Positions 28,037-36,377 of a stretch of DNA of 64,000 nucleotides are shown here, in pieces. The notes below the pieces were generated by a model that saw only the letters and a program-made list of their open reading frames with translations, was not told the DNA's origin and made no database searches. Source of the stretch: Cocleimonas flava (lineage in GTDB: Bacteria > Pseudomonadota > Gammaproteobacteria > Thiotrichales > Thiotrichaceae); NCBI RefSeq assembly GCF_004339015.1, contig NZ_SMFQ01000004.1:372001-436000 (forward strand). Reading direction: 5' to 3'. Both the position numbers and the translations under genes were made by a program. Within the stretch, counting starts at the first letter, position 1. The number at the start of each line of letters is the position of its first letter.

Positions 28037-28948
28037 ATGGCACATATTTCAATGCGTCAAATTCATATCTTCGATTCAGTCGCTCGTTATCAGAGCCACA
28101 CGCAAGCCGCGCAAAAATTGCACATGACGCAACCCGCCGTTTCAATGCAGATGAAACAATTAGAAAAAAATCTGGATATTGAATTATTCGAAAGACACGG
28201 CAAAAAACTCAGCCTCAGTGATGCAGGTCAGCAACTGCGTGAATACAGCAAAGAAATCATTCAGGGTTATGAGAACATGATGGACTTTGTAGACAAAATC
28301 AAAGGCTGTCATACAGGGCATTTGACGATTACCGTCGCCACCACTGCGAATCATTTCACCACCCGAATTCTTTCTGCATTTTCCAAAAAATACCCGGATG
28401 TCACTATCAGTCTGGATGTCACCAACCGTCGACGCATACTCGAACAGCTAGAAAATTACGAACCCGATCTGGTGATCATGGGCGAACCGCCTAAAGGTCA
28501 TGGCCTGAAATCAGAACGGTTTATGCCAAACCCATTGGCGATCATTGCATCACCTGAACACGCCTTGAAAGACAAAAAGAACCTTAAATTAAAACAGGTA
28601 CAGAAGGAAAAGTTTGTTGTACGAGAAAAAGGATCCGGCACACGCGGTGCAATCGAAAGACACTTTTCTGAAAATGGATTAGTCTGTGAAACGACACTCG
28701 AAATGAGCAGTAACGAGGCGATAAAACATGCGGTTTCAGCCGGATTCGGTTTGGGCATAGTGTCGTTACATACCGTAGAACTAGAACTGGCCAATAATCA
28801 TTTAATAACGTTAGATGTAGAAGGATTTCCGCTACAAAGACACTGGCACCTGGTTACCCGAGAGGGAAAAGCAATATCCCCTGTTGCGGAGGCTTTTCGG
28901 ACCTTTGTTTTAGAAGAAGCAGATAAATTTGTGTATTACGATAAATGA
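28037..28948 (+). CDS. cbbR: LysR-type regulator CbbR
   Basis: A 303-residue LysR-type regulator. The N-terminal winged HTH is MRQIHIFDSVARYQSHTQAA followed by MTQPAVSMQMKQLE, and the C-terminal effector domain contains GTRGAIERHF and GFGLGIVSLHTVELEL. Divergent placement from cbbL identifies it as CbbR, which responds to metabolites such as NADPH or RuBP in known systems. It ends just before a GTAA tandem repeat. Confidence 0.92.
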   Translation: MAHISMRQIHIFDSVARYQSHTQAAQKLHMTQPAVSMQMKQLEKNLDIELFERHGKKLSLSDAGQQLREYSKEIIQGYENMMDFVDKIKGCHTGHLTITVATTANHFTTRILSAFSKKYPDVTISLDVTNRRRILEQLENYEPDLVIMGEPPKGHGLKSERFMPNPLAIIASPEHALKDKKNLKLKQVQKEKFVVREKGSGTRGAIERHFSENGLVCETTLEMSSNEAIKHAVSAGFGLGIVSLHTVELELANNHLITLDVEGFPLQRHWHLVTREGKAISPVAEAFRTFVLEEADKFVYYDK

Positions 28949-28955
28949 GTGAATG

Positions 28956-28997
<42 letters not shown>

Positions 28998-29018
28998 CAA
29001 ATAAATAAGTAGATTAGC

Positions 29019-29043
29019 CCCCCCCTACTTATAAGCCCTTTTC
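29019..29043 (+). repeat. Dispersed repeat with C8 tract
   Basis: CCCCCCCCTACTTATAAGCC then CTTTTC. It has eight C, and the GGGG arm is lost. It lies in the convergent gap between cbbR and a TetR gene. Confidence 0.8.
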
Positions 29044-29064
29044 TTGTGGTTGATCTAACCTATT

Positions 29065-29128
29065 CCATCGACATTTCCTTCGGAAACTACGATGGACTTT
29101 GTTGGCTCTTGGTGAGCCTAACAAAGTC
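29065..29128. other. Two adjacent strong stem-loops
   Basis: Hairpin one is CCATCG (29065-29070) with CGATGG (29090-29095), enclosing TTTCC-TTC-GGAAA. Hairpin two is GACTTTGTTGGCTC (29095-29108) with 29114-29128, one bulged T and loop TTGGT. They share a base at 29095 and abut the next repeat copy, giving a terminator-like stack in a convergent gap. Confidence 0.8.
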
Positions 29129-29157
29129 ACCCCCCTACTTTGAGGCCGTTTTTTTTT
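29129..29157 (+). repeat. Dispersed C6-TACTT repeat after the double hairpin
   Basis: ACCCCCCTACTTTGAGGCCG then a long T-run. It directly follows the 14-bp stem, so here the T-tract could serve the combined structure as terminator. It is convergent with the TetR gene at 29212. Confidence 0.85.
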
Positions 29158-29211
29158 ACGGCCATTTGTTTTAGCAATGACAACTCTATTGCTTACTCAC
29201 GGAATAAAGGC

Positions 29212-29817
29212 TTATTTCACCGGAAGCATATTTAGGGAAAAATTAGCAATCTCCTGCAATTCCTGTTTGCTTTTACCGGTACGCGCGTGAACGGATAAAC
29301 CATAGATAACAGCCATCAGATAGCCTGTTATTTCTTTCAGGTTGGCTTCTTCTGTAAATTGACCTTCTGCTATTTTCTGTTGCAGAAAATTAGAAATCAT
29401 TTCCTCATGCATCGCTTGCTTTTTTTCCATTAACGCGGACATATCATCCGGAAAACCCACTCCGCCAGATTCACAATGGCTCTTAACAAAAAAGCAGCCA
29501 CCCGGATTTTCATCCCCCGCTTGTATTTCGATAATTTTGTAAATGTAAGCACGCAATGCATCTTTAACAGGAATCGCTTCACCCTCAGAAAGGGTCTGGC
29601 TTAATGGTGATGCATATTCAGATAGGTAGCGCTCCAAGGCTGCTTCAAACAACTTTTCTTTATTGCCAAATGCAGCGTAAAGGCTTGGCTTATTTATACC
29701 TAGCTCGGTTGTTAGATCGCTTAGCGATGTTCCTGAATAGCCATTCTTCCAGAACACACGCATGGCTTTATCCAATGCTTCATCTTTATCGAAAGTTCTT
29801 TTTCTTCCTGCGCTCAT
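29212..29817 (-). CDS. TetR/AcrR family regulator
   Basis: A 201-residue repressor with N-terminal HTH RKRTFDKDEALDKAMRVFW, YSGTSLSDLTTELGINKPSLYAAF and NKEKLFEAALERY. The ligand domain has ENPGGCFFVKSHCESGG with Cys residues, a pattern known in TetR proteins close to NemR/YcdC types. It diverges from the AhpD-like gene; two matching palindromes lie in the gap, so it probably represses that gene and itself. Confidence 0.88.
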   Translation of the reverse strand: MSAGRKRTFDKDEALDKAMRVFWKNGYSGTSLSDLTTELGINKPSLYAAFGNKEKLFEAALERYLSEYASPLSQTLSEGEAIPVKDALRAYIYKIIEIQAGDENPGGCFFVKSHCESGGVGFPDDMSALMEKKQAMHEEMISNFLQQKIAEGQFTEEANLKEITGYLMAVIYGLSVHARTGKSKQELQEIANFSLNMLPVK

Positions 29818-29893
29818 ATATTTCTGCGTCCAATAGTTCTTATTCAGTCGTTAACTACGATGTATCAATTCTTTACAGCGTAATAAATTATGC

Positions 29894-29945
29894 TTGACAT
29901 AATGTACCGAGCGGTAAAGAATGTCAAATATGTACCGAACGGTAC
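29894..29945 (+). promoter_or_regulatory. Promoter hexamer with two TetR-type operators
   Basis: TTGACA at 29894-29899 is followed by GTACCGAGCGGTAA (29904-29917) and the perfect dyad GTACCGAACGGTAC (29932-29945), 28 bp apart. The ACCGANCGGT dyad is typical of TetR-family sites. It overlaps the presumed promoter of the AhpD-like gene at 30006. Confidence 0.78.
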
Positions 29946-30005
29946 AGATATATTTTATAAACAATTTAATTCAATGAATGGACTAAAACGTCCTGGAGAA
30001 AAAAC

Positions 30006-30575
30006 ATGTCACGCGAAAAACTAGTATCACTTGAAGCAGTAAACCCTGAAACAGCGACAGGACGAGCCAAAGAATTATTCGATGAAGCTAAATCAACAGT
30101 CGGTTTTGTCCCTAATATGTACGCCAACATGGCGAATAACACTGCCCTGCTAGATACCTACTTTCATGGTTACGGAAAATTCCACGAAGGAAGTGGCCTA
30201 AGCTCGCAGGAACAGGAAGTCATTTTCCTTGCGATTAGCAGCACCAACAATTGCGAATACTGCATGGGTGCTCACAGCATGATTGCTGACAAAATGTCTG
30301 GCGTTCCAGCCGATGTGCTTCAAGCTATCAGAGCAGGAAAAGAAATACCGGACGCTAAATTAGCAGCATTAGATGCCTTTACACGTGAAATGGTGACATC
30401 AAGAGGCAATCCAGACAAAGATGCGATTGCGGCATTCCACGCAGCAGGTTATGAAGATAAAGACATGCTTGCGATTGTATTGGCGATTTCCGTTAAAGTG
30501 ATCAGCAACTACTCTAATCACCTATTTGCCTCACAACTGGATGATGCATTTGCTGCATACAGCTGGCCTGAGTAA
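30006..30575 (+). CDS. AhpD/carboxymuconolactone decarboxylase-like protein
   Basis: A 189-residue peroxidase-related protein. The motif TNNCEYCMGAHSMIA contains the CxxC and His of the AhpD-like family. A RAKELFDEAKSTVGFVPNMYANM start is common in the uncharacterised peroxidase-related branch. It probably reduces peroxides or toxic electrophiles with a thiol donor. It has its own SD (GGAG) and a promoter with TetR operators. Confidence 0.86.
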   Translation: MSREKLVSLEAVNPETATGRAKELFDEAKSTVGFVPNMYANMANNTALLDTYFHGYGKFHEGSGLSSQEQEVIFLAISSTNNCEYCMGAHSMIADKMSGVPADVLQAIRAGKEIPDAKLAALDAFTREMVTSRGNPDKDAIAAFHAAGYEDKDMLAIVLAISVKVISNYSNHLFASQLDDAFAAYSWPE

Positions 30576-30620
30576 ATTATTCATCTTTGTTTTGATCCAT
30601 TGAAATAGAACAAAGCAAGT

Positions 30621-30678
30621 TACACCCCCCTACTTATGGGCACTTTTTTAAAAAAGTGCCCATAAGTAGGGGGGTGTA
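30621..30678. repeat. Perfect 58-bp palindrome of two repeat copies
   Basis: Left arm TACACCCCCCTACTTATGGG (30621-30640) continues CACTTTTTT to 30649, and the right arm 30650-30678 is its exact complement. The two copies meet tail to tail at the T/A tracts. It lies in the 399-bp gap after the AhpD-like gene; the rest of that gap (to 30974) shows only a likely promoter for the next gene. Confidence 0.95.
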
Positions 30679-30974
30679 TTTTTTTGTGTAATATCTTAAA
30701 ACATCCAATAACAAAGACATCAATGTTCGCTAATCTCAGATAAAAACCCTGATGATTGATTCATCGTCTCAAAAATCATTTCCCTGAGACTTTTCCCATA
30801 CCGACACCAATTTTTCCAAGCCTTTTGATCTACGTCATTAAATGACTAGAAATCAAATTAGTTCTCATAAATTTTCACATTTCATGCACATTTCAGACTT
30901 ATATTTGGTGTGTGCGGTAATGAGTACCTTGCTTGTTCAATGTACTTATTCTGATAGCAAATTGGATGAAAATC

Positions 30975-32387
30975 ATGATAACTCAATCTTCAGTGTTAGA
31001 AAAATTCGGCTTACAGTATCCGTTTAAATTCAATAAAAAAAGCAAACTGGCATTAGGTTATTTTTGCCTAATGTTGCTTCCATTCCTCGCGACCTTTAGT
31101 CTGGATATGGCAGATAAAACAACTTATGCCACTATCCTGACCACGGTAAATGTGCTGGCAATGATGGCTTTTTATATGCAGTTCCCCTTAGTCAGCCGCT
31201 TAAAGTCATTTAGTCTATTTGCGAATATTGACTGGAATATCACCCACCATAAAAAAATTGGCCTTTGGCTTGGCATTATCTTCCTGCTACATCCTGTGTT
31301 GATACTCGCGCCGCGATTTTTGGTCTCATTTGATGATGGTATGCACAGCCTTGTTTCAGTCATCACTGCGCCTCAAATGCTCACGGGGATTATTGCCTGG
31401 GTCGGCATGATCATCTGGATATTGATCGCAATATTTAAAAACACACTCAATATCAGTTATGAAACTTGGCGCTTTACGCACATGCTGGGTTTAGTGACAA
31501 TTATGATTTTGGCGACGCTGCATATTACTTCTGTAGGTAGTCATGGACAGTTTCAGGAAAAATTCAATCTCATCTGGTGGGCATTGTGCGCTACCTCGGT
31601 GACAATGGTTCTGTACAACTATTTCATCAAACCTAGAATACTCCGATCTAAACCCTTCAAATTGATCGATGTTGCACAAGTCAGTAGCACCGACTGGCAA
31701 GTCACCATCGAAAAAAAAGACGCATCAGGTTTTGATTTTGAAGCCGGTCAGTTTGTCTGGCTCAATACCAGCAAACACAGTGGCGGGGTAAAAGAGCACC
31801 CTTTTTCAATCGCATCCTGTCAGGCGGATCTTCCCCGTGTGTCATTTCTTATCCGAAATCTGGGTGATTACACCTCAAAATTAGACACCCTAAAGATTGG
31901 TCAAAATGTTTATGTCGATGGTCCTTACGGCAGTATTAATCTGGCGGAATCAAGCAAAGCAAAAGCTATAGTGTTAATCGCAGGTGGTGCCGGAATCGCC
32001 CCAATGTTGAGTCTGTTACGTGGCTTGGCAGAGAAAAACGACGCACGCCCTATTCGACTTATCTATGGCAATAATCGGCTCGATCAAATGGTGCTTCAAG
32101 ATGAAATTAAAGCGCTGGAAAAAACCATGCCAAATTTCAAACAACAATTAGTCTGCAATGAGGAGTTTAATCAAGAACATCGAGAGGATATCTATCAGGG
32201 AGTCATCGACAAAGACTGCATTGAAGGTGTTTTCAACAGCATCAATAACCAAAATAGCATCGAAGCGAAAAAAGATTGTACGGTTTATCTATGCGGCCCG
32301 AAACCGATGATTGCAGGCGTTAACACTAGCCTGAAATCGCTCAACATACCCAAAGAACATATTCATTATGAACAGCTTTCATTCTAA
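30975..32387 (+). CDS. Ferric-reductase-like transmembrane oxidoreductase with FNR domain
   Basis: A protein of about 470 residues. The N-terminal half has about six transmembrane helices with paired His residues (THHKKIGLWLGIIFLLHPVL, FTHMLGLVTIMILATLHIT), typical of a haem-binding ferric reductase-like domain. The C-terminal half is a ferredoxin-NADP reductase module with FAD motif HPFSIAS, NAD motif AGGAGIAPMLSLL and terminal CGPKPM. I choose ATG 30975 over 30933. It likely moves electrons across the membrane to or from the following two genes. Confidence 0.85.
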   Translation: MITQSSVLEKFGLQYPFKFNKKSKLALGYFCLMLLPFLATFSLDMADKTTYATILTTVNVLAMMAFYMQFPLVSRLKSFSLFANIDWNITHHKKIGLWLGIIFLLHPVLILAPRFLVSFDDGMHSLVSVITAPQMLTGIIAWVGMIIWILIAIFKNTLNISYETWRFTHMLGLVTIMILATLHITSVGSHGQFQEKFNLIWWALCATSVTMVLYNYFIKPRILRSKPFKLIDVAQVSSTDWQVTIEKKDASGFDFEAGQFVWLNTSKHSGGVKEHPFSIASCQADLPRVSFLIRNLGDYTSKLDTLKIGQNVYVDGPYGSINLAESSKAKAIVLIAGGAGIAPMLSLLRGLAEKNDARPIRLIYGNNRLDQMVLQDEIKALEKTMPNFKQQLVCNEEFNQEHREDIYQGVIDKDCIEGVFNSINNQNSIEAKKDCTVYLCGPKPMIAGVNTSLKSLNIPKEHIHYEQLSF

Positions 32388-32424
32388 ATGACTGTTGATA
32401 ATTTAAAGGTAAGAGGAATTCATC

Positions 32425-32640
32425 ATGCCAATAAGTGAAATAGCAGGCTGCATAGGCTGTCAAACCTGTGTGCAAACCTGCCCGACTGACGTCATACAGT
32501 TCGATTTTGACAAGAAAAAGGCCTACATCGCCTACCCTGAAGACTGCCAGATTTGTCACCTATGCCGTCTTTACTGTCCGGTAGACGCGATTAGTATCAC
32601 CCCTGAAAAATCCATTCCTGTTGTCGTTTCCTGGAGATAA
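32425..32640 (+). CDS. 2[4Fe-4S] ferredoxin-like protein
   Basis: A 71-residue protein with two full cluster motifs, CIGCQTCVQTCP and CQICHLCRLYCP. It has no signal peptide. It sits between the membrane reductase and the flavoprotein, overlapping nothing but with a GGAGATAA end that supplies the next gene's ribosome-binding site. It is likely the electron-transfer subunit of this module, similar in size to ferredoxins paired with fumarate-reductase-like flavoproteins. Confidence 0.9.
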   Translation: MPISEIAGCIGCQTCVQTCPTDVIQFDFDKKKAYIAYPEDCQICHLCRLYCPVDAISITPEKSIPVVVSWR

Positions 32641-32644
32641 AATC

Positions 32645-34468
32645 ATGTCGGATCAAATCAAGTCAGATAAAACTAAAATCTCACGACGAACCTTTCTGGG
32701 AATAGCAGGTGCGACACTTGGTGCAAGCGCCATCGCAGGAAATATGCCACCGATGCCAGCAGGCGGTCCTCCTCCAATGGGACACCCACCCATGGGGCAT
32801 CCTCCGCAAAGAAATGAGACGAAGGTTGATGCAGATAGTTTTAAAGAAGAACAATTAGAAGCCGATGTGCTAGTAATTGGCAGCGGTATCGCAGGTCTGT
32901 TCGCGGCGGTTAAAGCCCACGATGCTGGCGCAAAAGTAGTAATGGTGTCCAAAGGTCGTTTAGGCAGTTCGGGGCTGACCCCCTTCGGTAAAGGCGTATT
33001 TAGTTACGATAAAAAGAATCCTAAAATGCAAGTGGATGAATACCTTGCAAAGGTCGCTGAATCTTCGATTGGTACGAATAACCCAGTGTTTACGCGTCAA
33101 CTGTTAGAACATTCAGCAGATAGAGTGGCCGAATTAAAAGAATGGGGTTTCTTCGATTCTGCGTTGTGTTTCGAAAGTTTTTCCAAGCCCATGAAAGAAC
33201 GCAAAATACCCATTATCGAACGCATTATGATGACCCATCTGCATAAAGAACAAGGACGTGTTGTCGGGGCATCCGGGTTTAGTTTAGATCACAACACCAT
33301 TTTTAATTTTTCAGCGAAAACCGTGGTTTTATGCACCGGTTCTGGCGGCTTTAAAGCCAACGGTTTTCCTTTATGTGATTTAACCCACGATGGCACCATT
33401 ATGGCTTACAACATCGGCGCAAAAGTCACCGGTAAAGAATGGAACGATGGCCACCCCGCATCAGCCAAAAATTCTGGTTCGAGTTACGATAATTGGCATG
33501 GTCAGATAGAGGAAAAACCGAGCACTACCTCGGAAGATATCCACCATGATTTAGGGGTAGATTTAAATTACACCGCTTACACCAAGGGTGGTCCAGTTAG
33601 CATGGGGCCGCCGAGTGATCGTTCAAACTCAGATAACAACTCAGGTGCAGATTTCCCTAGTGGTCCCTATATTCCCGAATCATTCCGTCATGCAGGCGGC
33701 CCTCCTCCACAACAAGAAGAAGCAACAGGTCTGAGTGCGCTGTTTGCTAAAAAGAAACGACAAGGTCCACCGAATATGGGGGGCGAATCTGTAGGTGGTT
33801 CGACTGCAGGTATGGCGATTCATAAATCAGAAGGATTAGTGCCTATCGATGAAACCGGCTTAAGTACGATACCGGGTTTGTGGGCATCGGGTGATGCATT
33901 AGGCTCTTATATGTCGGGTGGTATTTATACGCAAGTGGGTAGCTCTATGGCGGGTTCCGCGGTGCAAGGAGCGATTGCGGGAGAAGCCGCAGCCAAAGCC
34001 AGCAAAACGGTTACAGCGATTTCGATACCAAAAGAAAAGCTAACCCAAACTCGAGATGAAATCCTCGCGCCATTAAAACGCGAAACTGGCTACAGCCCGG
34101 CGTGGGTCACGCAAACGCTGCAAAGCACAATGATTCCAAATTTTGTTTTATACATTAAAAAAGAACGCATGATGCAAGCCGCCTTAGCCTATATTGAAGA
34201 ACTAAAGGAACATCACGGCCCAATGATGATGGCATCAGATCGCCACCATTTACGCCTTGCGCATGAAACCATGCACATGATTATCACCGCTGAGATGAAA
34301 CTGAAAGCTTCAATGATGCGCACAGAAAGCCGCTGCAGTCACTACCGTCTGGATTACCCAGGTATTGATACTGAAAACTGGCAGGCATGGATCAATATAC
34401 ACAAAGATGAAAATGGTGAAATGACCCTAGAAAAACAGCACTTTGATAAATGGCCGGAATTTGCCTAG
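32645..34468 (+). CDS. Tat-exported fumarate-reductase-like flavoprotein
   Basis: A 607-residue FAD protein. The Tat motif SRRTFLG is at residues 14-20, followed by a hydrophobic stretch and a Pro/Gly/Met-rich linker (about 36-56). The FAD motif ADVLVIGSGIAGLFAAVKA follows, then a C-terminal part with GLWASGDALGSYMSGG and a helical fumarate-reductase/AprA-like end. ATG 32645 has GGAG 8 nt upstream. Its substrate is unknown. The export signal suggests a periplasmic reductase or oxidase fed through the membrane protein, which is odd beside a ferredoxin without an export signal. Confidence 0.85.
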   Translation: MSDQIKSDKTKISRRTFLGIAGATLGASAIAGNMPPMPAGGPPPMGHPPMGHPPQRNETKVDADSFKEEQLEADVLVIGSGIAGLFAAVKAHDAGAKVVMVSKGRLGSSGLTPFGKGVFSYDKKNPKMQVDEYLAKVAESSIGTNNPVFTRQLLEHSADRVAELKEWGFFDSALCFESFSKPMKERKIPIIERIMMTHLHKEQGRVVGASGFSLDHNTIFNFSAKTVVLCTGSGGFKANGFPLCDLTHDGTIMAYNIGAKVTGKEWNDGHPASAKNSGSSYDNWHGQIEEKPSTTSEDIHHDLGVDLNYTAYTKGGPVSMGPPSDRSNSDNNSGADFPSGPYIPESFRHAGGPPPQQEEATGLSALFAKKKRQGPPNMGGESVGGSTAGMAIHKSEGLVPIDETGLSTIPGLWASGDALGSYMSGGIYTQVGSSMAGSAVQGAIAGEAAAKASKTVTAISIPKEKLTQTRDEILAPLKRETGYSPAWVTQTLQSTMIPNFVLYIKKERMMQAALAYIEELKEHHGPMMMASDRHHLRLAHETMHMIITAEMKLKASMMRTESRCSHYRLDYPGIDTENWQAWINIHKDENGEMTLEKQHFDKWPEFA

Positions 34469-34540
34469 AAATTTGCGTGAGTTGTTTTTTAAAGATTTGT
34501 GCCTAGATATGCATGTTTGGGAATTTAACAAAAAAAACGT

Positions 34541-34590
34541 CTGTAAGTAGGGGGGTGCAAATACACCCCCCTACTTACAGGCACTTTTTT
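34541..34590. repeat. Inverted pair of dispersed repeats, head to head
   Basis: CTGTAAGTAGGGGGGTG (34541-34557) and CACCCCCCTACTTACAG (34564-34580) form a 17-bp perfect stem with a 6-nt loop, with A7 before and GCAC-T6 after. This is the opposite geometry to the palindrome at 30621. It lies in a convergent gap and would terminate both strands. Confidence 0.95.
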
Positions 34591-34628
34591 AATCTTGCAG
34601 TAAAACGATTGTAAATGTGTCGTAATGC

Positions 34629-35246
34629 TTAGCTAATAAGCATTTTGACTCGATCTTTTATATCCTTCGTCAGTAACTCCTCTGTCCAGCCTGCTCTTCC
34701 ACGAAACACATACCCTTGTCGCATATCATGCAATAATTTTGCTCGTTCAAGAGATGGGAAATCACTCGGTAACACCCCTTTTTCTTTCTCCAGATCAAAT
34801 CGAGCAGATAGACGAAAATCAGTTTCTTCAATTGCACGCATCATGCGTTCTTCAACGCCCTCCACTTCGCCGACACTTGTCGCTACACAAGATGCAAGAA
34901 AGCATCCTTTAGCGCCACTTTCGTGTTCAGTCGAATAGTGAATAACGGATAATAAAAAGCCTTCTATGGCTTTGGCTATATCATCTTCAGATTCGAAAGC
35001 GACTATCGGTGCACAACCATCAACATCGGCGTAACGGTCGATAGCTTTTAAGTAGAGTTCACGTTTATCGCCGAAAGCTGCGTATAAACTTGGACCACTG
35101 ATTCCCATGGCTTTTGTCAGGTCTTTCATCGAAGTGCCGTCATAACCTTTTGCCCAAAAAGTATTCATAGCGGCAAGCAGAGCCTCATCTATATCAAAAT
35201 TCCTGGGTCTTCCCTTCTTACCTGCAATTATATTTGTATCGTTCAA
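34629..35246 (-). CDS. TetR/AcrR family regulator
   Basis: A 205-residue repressor with HTH region PRNFDIDEALLAAMNTFWAK, YDGTSMKDLTKAMGISGPSLYAAF and DKRELYLKAIDRY. It resembles the TetR protein at 29212 in the HTH, so the two may be paralogues. The ligand domain contains a GAKGCFLASC segment with two Cys. It is divergent from the SnoaL-like gene at 35362, with a large dyad between them. Confidence 0.88.
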   Translation of the reverse strand: MNDTNIIAGKKGRPRNFDIDEALLAAMNTFWAKGYDGTSMKDLTKAMGISGPSLYAAFGDKRELYLKAIDRYADVDGCAPIVAFESEDDIAKAIEGFLLSVIHYSTEHESGAKGCFLASCVATSVGEVEGVEERMMRAIEETDFRLSARFDLEKEKGVLPSDFPSLERAKLLHDMRQGYVFRGRAGWTEELLTKDIKDRVKMLIS

Positions 35247-35282
35247 TATATAATTCCTTGACAGTTAATTTATCTTCATTAA

Positions 35283-35308
35283 TTATATATCAAACGTTAC
35301 ATATATAA
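35283..35308. promoter_or_regulatory. 26-bp dyad upstream of the SnoaL-like gene
   Basis: TTATATAT (35283-35290) and ATATATAA (35301-35308) flank CAAACGTTAC, whose core AACGTT is itself palindromic; only two positions per arm mismatch. It lies between the TetR gene and its divergent neighbour, the expected operator place. Confidence 0.65.
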
Positions 35309-35361
35309 ATAACTTAATCATTATGACACATTTTTTAAACAAATTTAAAAGGATCAATTTC

Positions 35362-35838
35362 ATGCGTAAATCTATTAATCTCTCTTTGTTTCTCGCCTTG
35401 ATAATAGGAGTATCGGTTGCTTCTTTTGCGATGGGAAAACAATCTACTTCAGTTGCCAGCTTAAACGCTTTTAATGATCATTTTAATGCGTCAGTAATCG
35501 CCGGAGATGCAGACGCTTTAGTCAACATGTATGACGACAAAGCACTCTGGATTGAACAGGGAAAACCTGTTGCACAGGGTTTGGAAGAACCTCGTAAGCT
35601 ATTTAACTTTATCACTTCTAACAAAGGACAGGTTAACCACACCATCGACAATTTGTTTGTATCAGAAGATTCCAGTCTTGCAGTCATGATTGGTTCTGTA
35701 GAAGCCAAACTAGAAAAAATTGGGATGGACGCTACCGGAACGTATTTATTCGTACTTCGTCCTGATGGAAAAACATGGAAAATTGTTACCGATATGTGGC
35801 ACCAGCATGCTCCTGCTAAATCAGAATCAAGCCAGTAA
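35362..35838 (+). CDS. Secreted SnoaL-like (DUF4440) protein
   Basis: A NTF2-fold protein of about 158 residues starting at ATG 35362 (MRKSINLSLFLALIIGVSVASFA), which gives a clear signal peptide; AAAAGGA lies 8 nt upstream, so the longer frame from 35323 is unlikely. The mature part has NDHFNASVIAGDADALVNMY, typical of the SnoaL-like family, and ends KTWKIVTDMWHQHA. The function is unknown. Confidence 0.83.
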   Translation: MRKSINLSLFLALIIGVSVASFAMGKQSTSVASLNAFNDHFNASVIAGDADALVNMYDDKALWIEQGKPVAQGLEEPRKLFNFITSNKGQVNHTIDNLFVSEDSSLAVMIGSVEAKLEKIGMDATGTYLFVLRPDGKTWKIVTDMWHQHAPAKSESSQ

Positions 35839-35925
35839 ATACTTAGCTATCCAAAATTAAATCACTTAATTAATCTTTAAATTAAACACTAAACAAATAA
35901 CGACATTAAATATAGGAACAGATCA

Positions 35926-36306
35926 ATGACACCGAATTCAGCACAAGCACAAACCGTAAAAGAAACACTGGATAGTTTAATCCATGCCGCTTCTAGTGCG
36001 CATCTCGAAATACTCGAAACCTTGTATCACAATGATATGAAGATTTACATGCTCGCAGGTAGCGACCAATTACACATAATGAATAAACCTGATTTTATCG
36101 CTCATCTTAAAGAGTCTATGAAAGATGGAAACACTCCCAGTACCTGGGCTAACTACCATCTGGTAGAGGCTGACGAAACATATGGACATGTCATTATAAG
36201 CCGCAAGGTGAATCTAACAGGTGAAGAAAAGATTATCACACTGAGTATCGATTTCATCTTTGAAGATGGGCGTTGGCAGATTACCAGAGAAGTTATTTAT
36301 ACCTAA
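35926..36306 (+). CDS. Cytoplasmic SnoaL-like (NTF2-fold) protein
   Basis: A 126-residue protein of NTF2-like fold: VKETLDSLIHAASSAHLEIL start, YHNDMKIYMLAG strand and an end GRWQITREVIYT typical of DUF4440/lumazine-binding-like proteins. It has no signal peptide. It lies 87 bp after the secreted paralogue-like protein, probably in the same TetR-controlled unit. Confidence 0.78.
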   Translation: MTPNSAQAQTVKETLDSLIHAASSAHLEILETLYHNDMKIYMLAGSDQLHIMNKPDFIAHLKESMKDGNTPSTWANYHLVEADETYGHVIISRKVNLTGEEKIITLSIDFIFEDGRWQITREVIYT

Positions 36307-36339
36307 TTGTTCTTTTAGATATTAAATATTATTCAAACA

Positions 36340-36367
36340 CACCCCCCCTACTTATAGGGGGTTTTTT
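36340..36367 (+). repeat. Dispersed repeat with C7 tract
   Basis: CACCCCCCCTACTTATAGGG then GGTTTTTTA. CCCCC can pair with GGGGG over TACTTATA, giving a good terminator shape between two convergent genes. Confidence 0.87.
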
Positions 36368-36377
36368 ACATGCAGGA

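Noticed and set aside
30650..30660. AAAGTGC next to the repeat as a Haemophilus-type uptake signal
   Set aside because: Only part of the uptake core is present, copies are intergenic only, and no competence genes other than a CoiA-like protein are seen.
32645..34468. AprA subunit of APS reductase
   Set aside because: It has a Tat signal and its ferredoxin partner is a 71-residue protein unlike AprB; only the general flavoprotein fold is shared.
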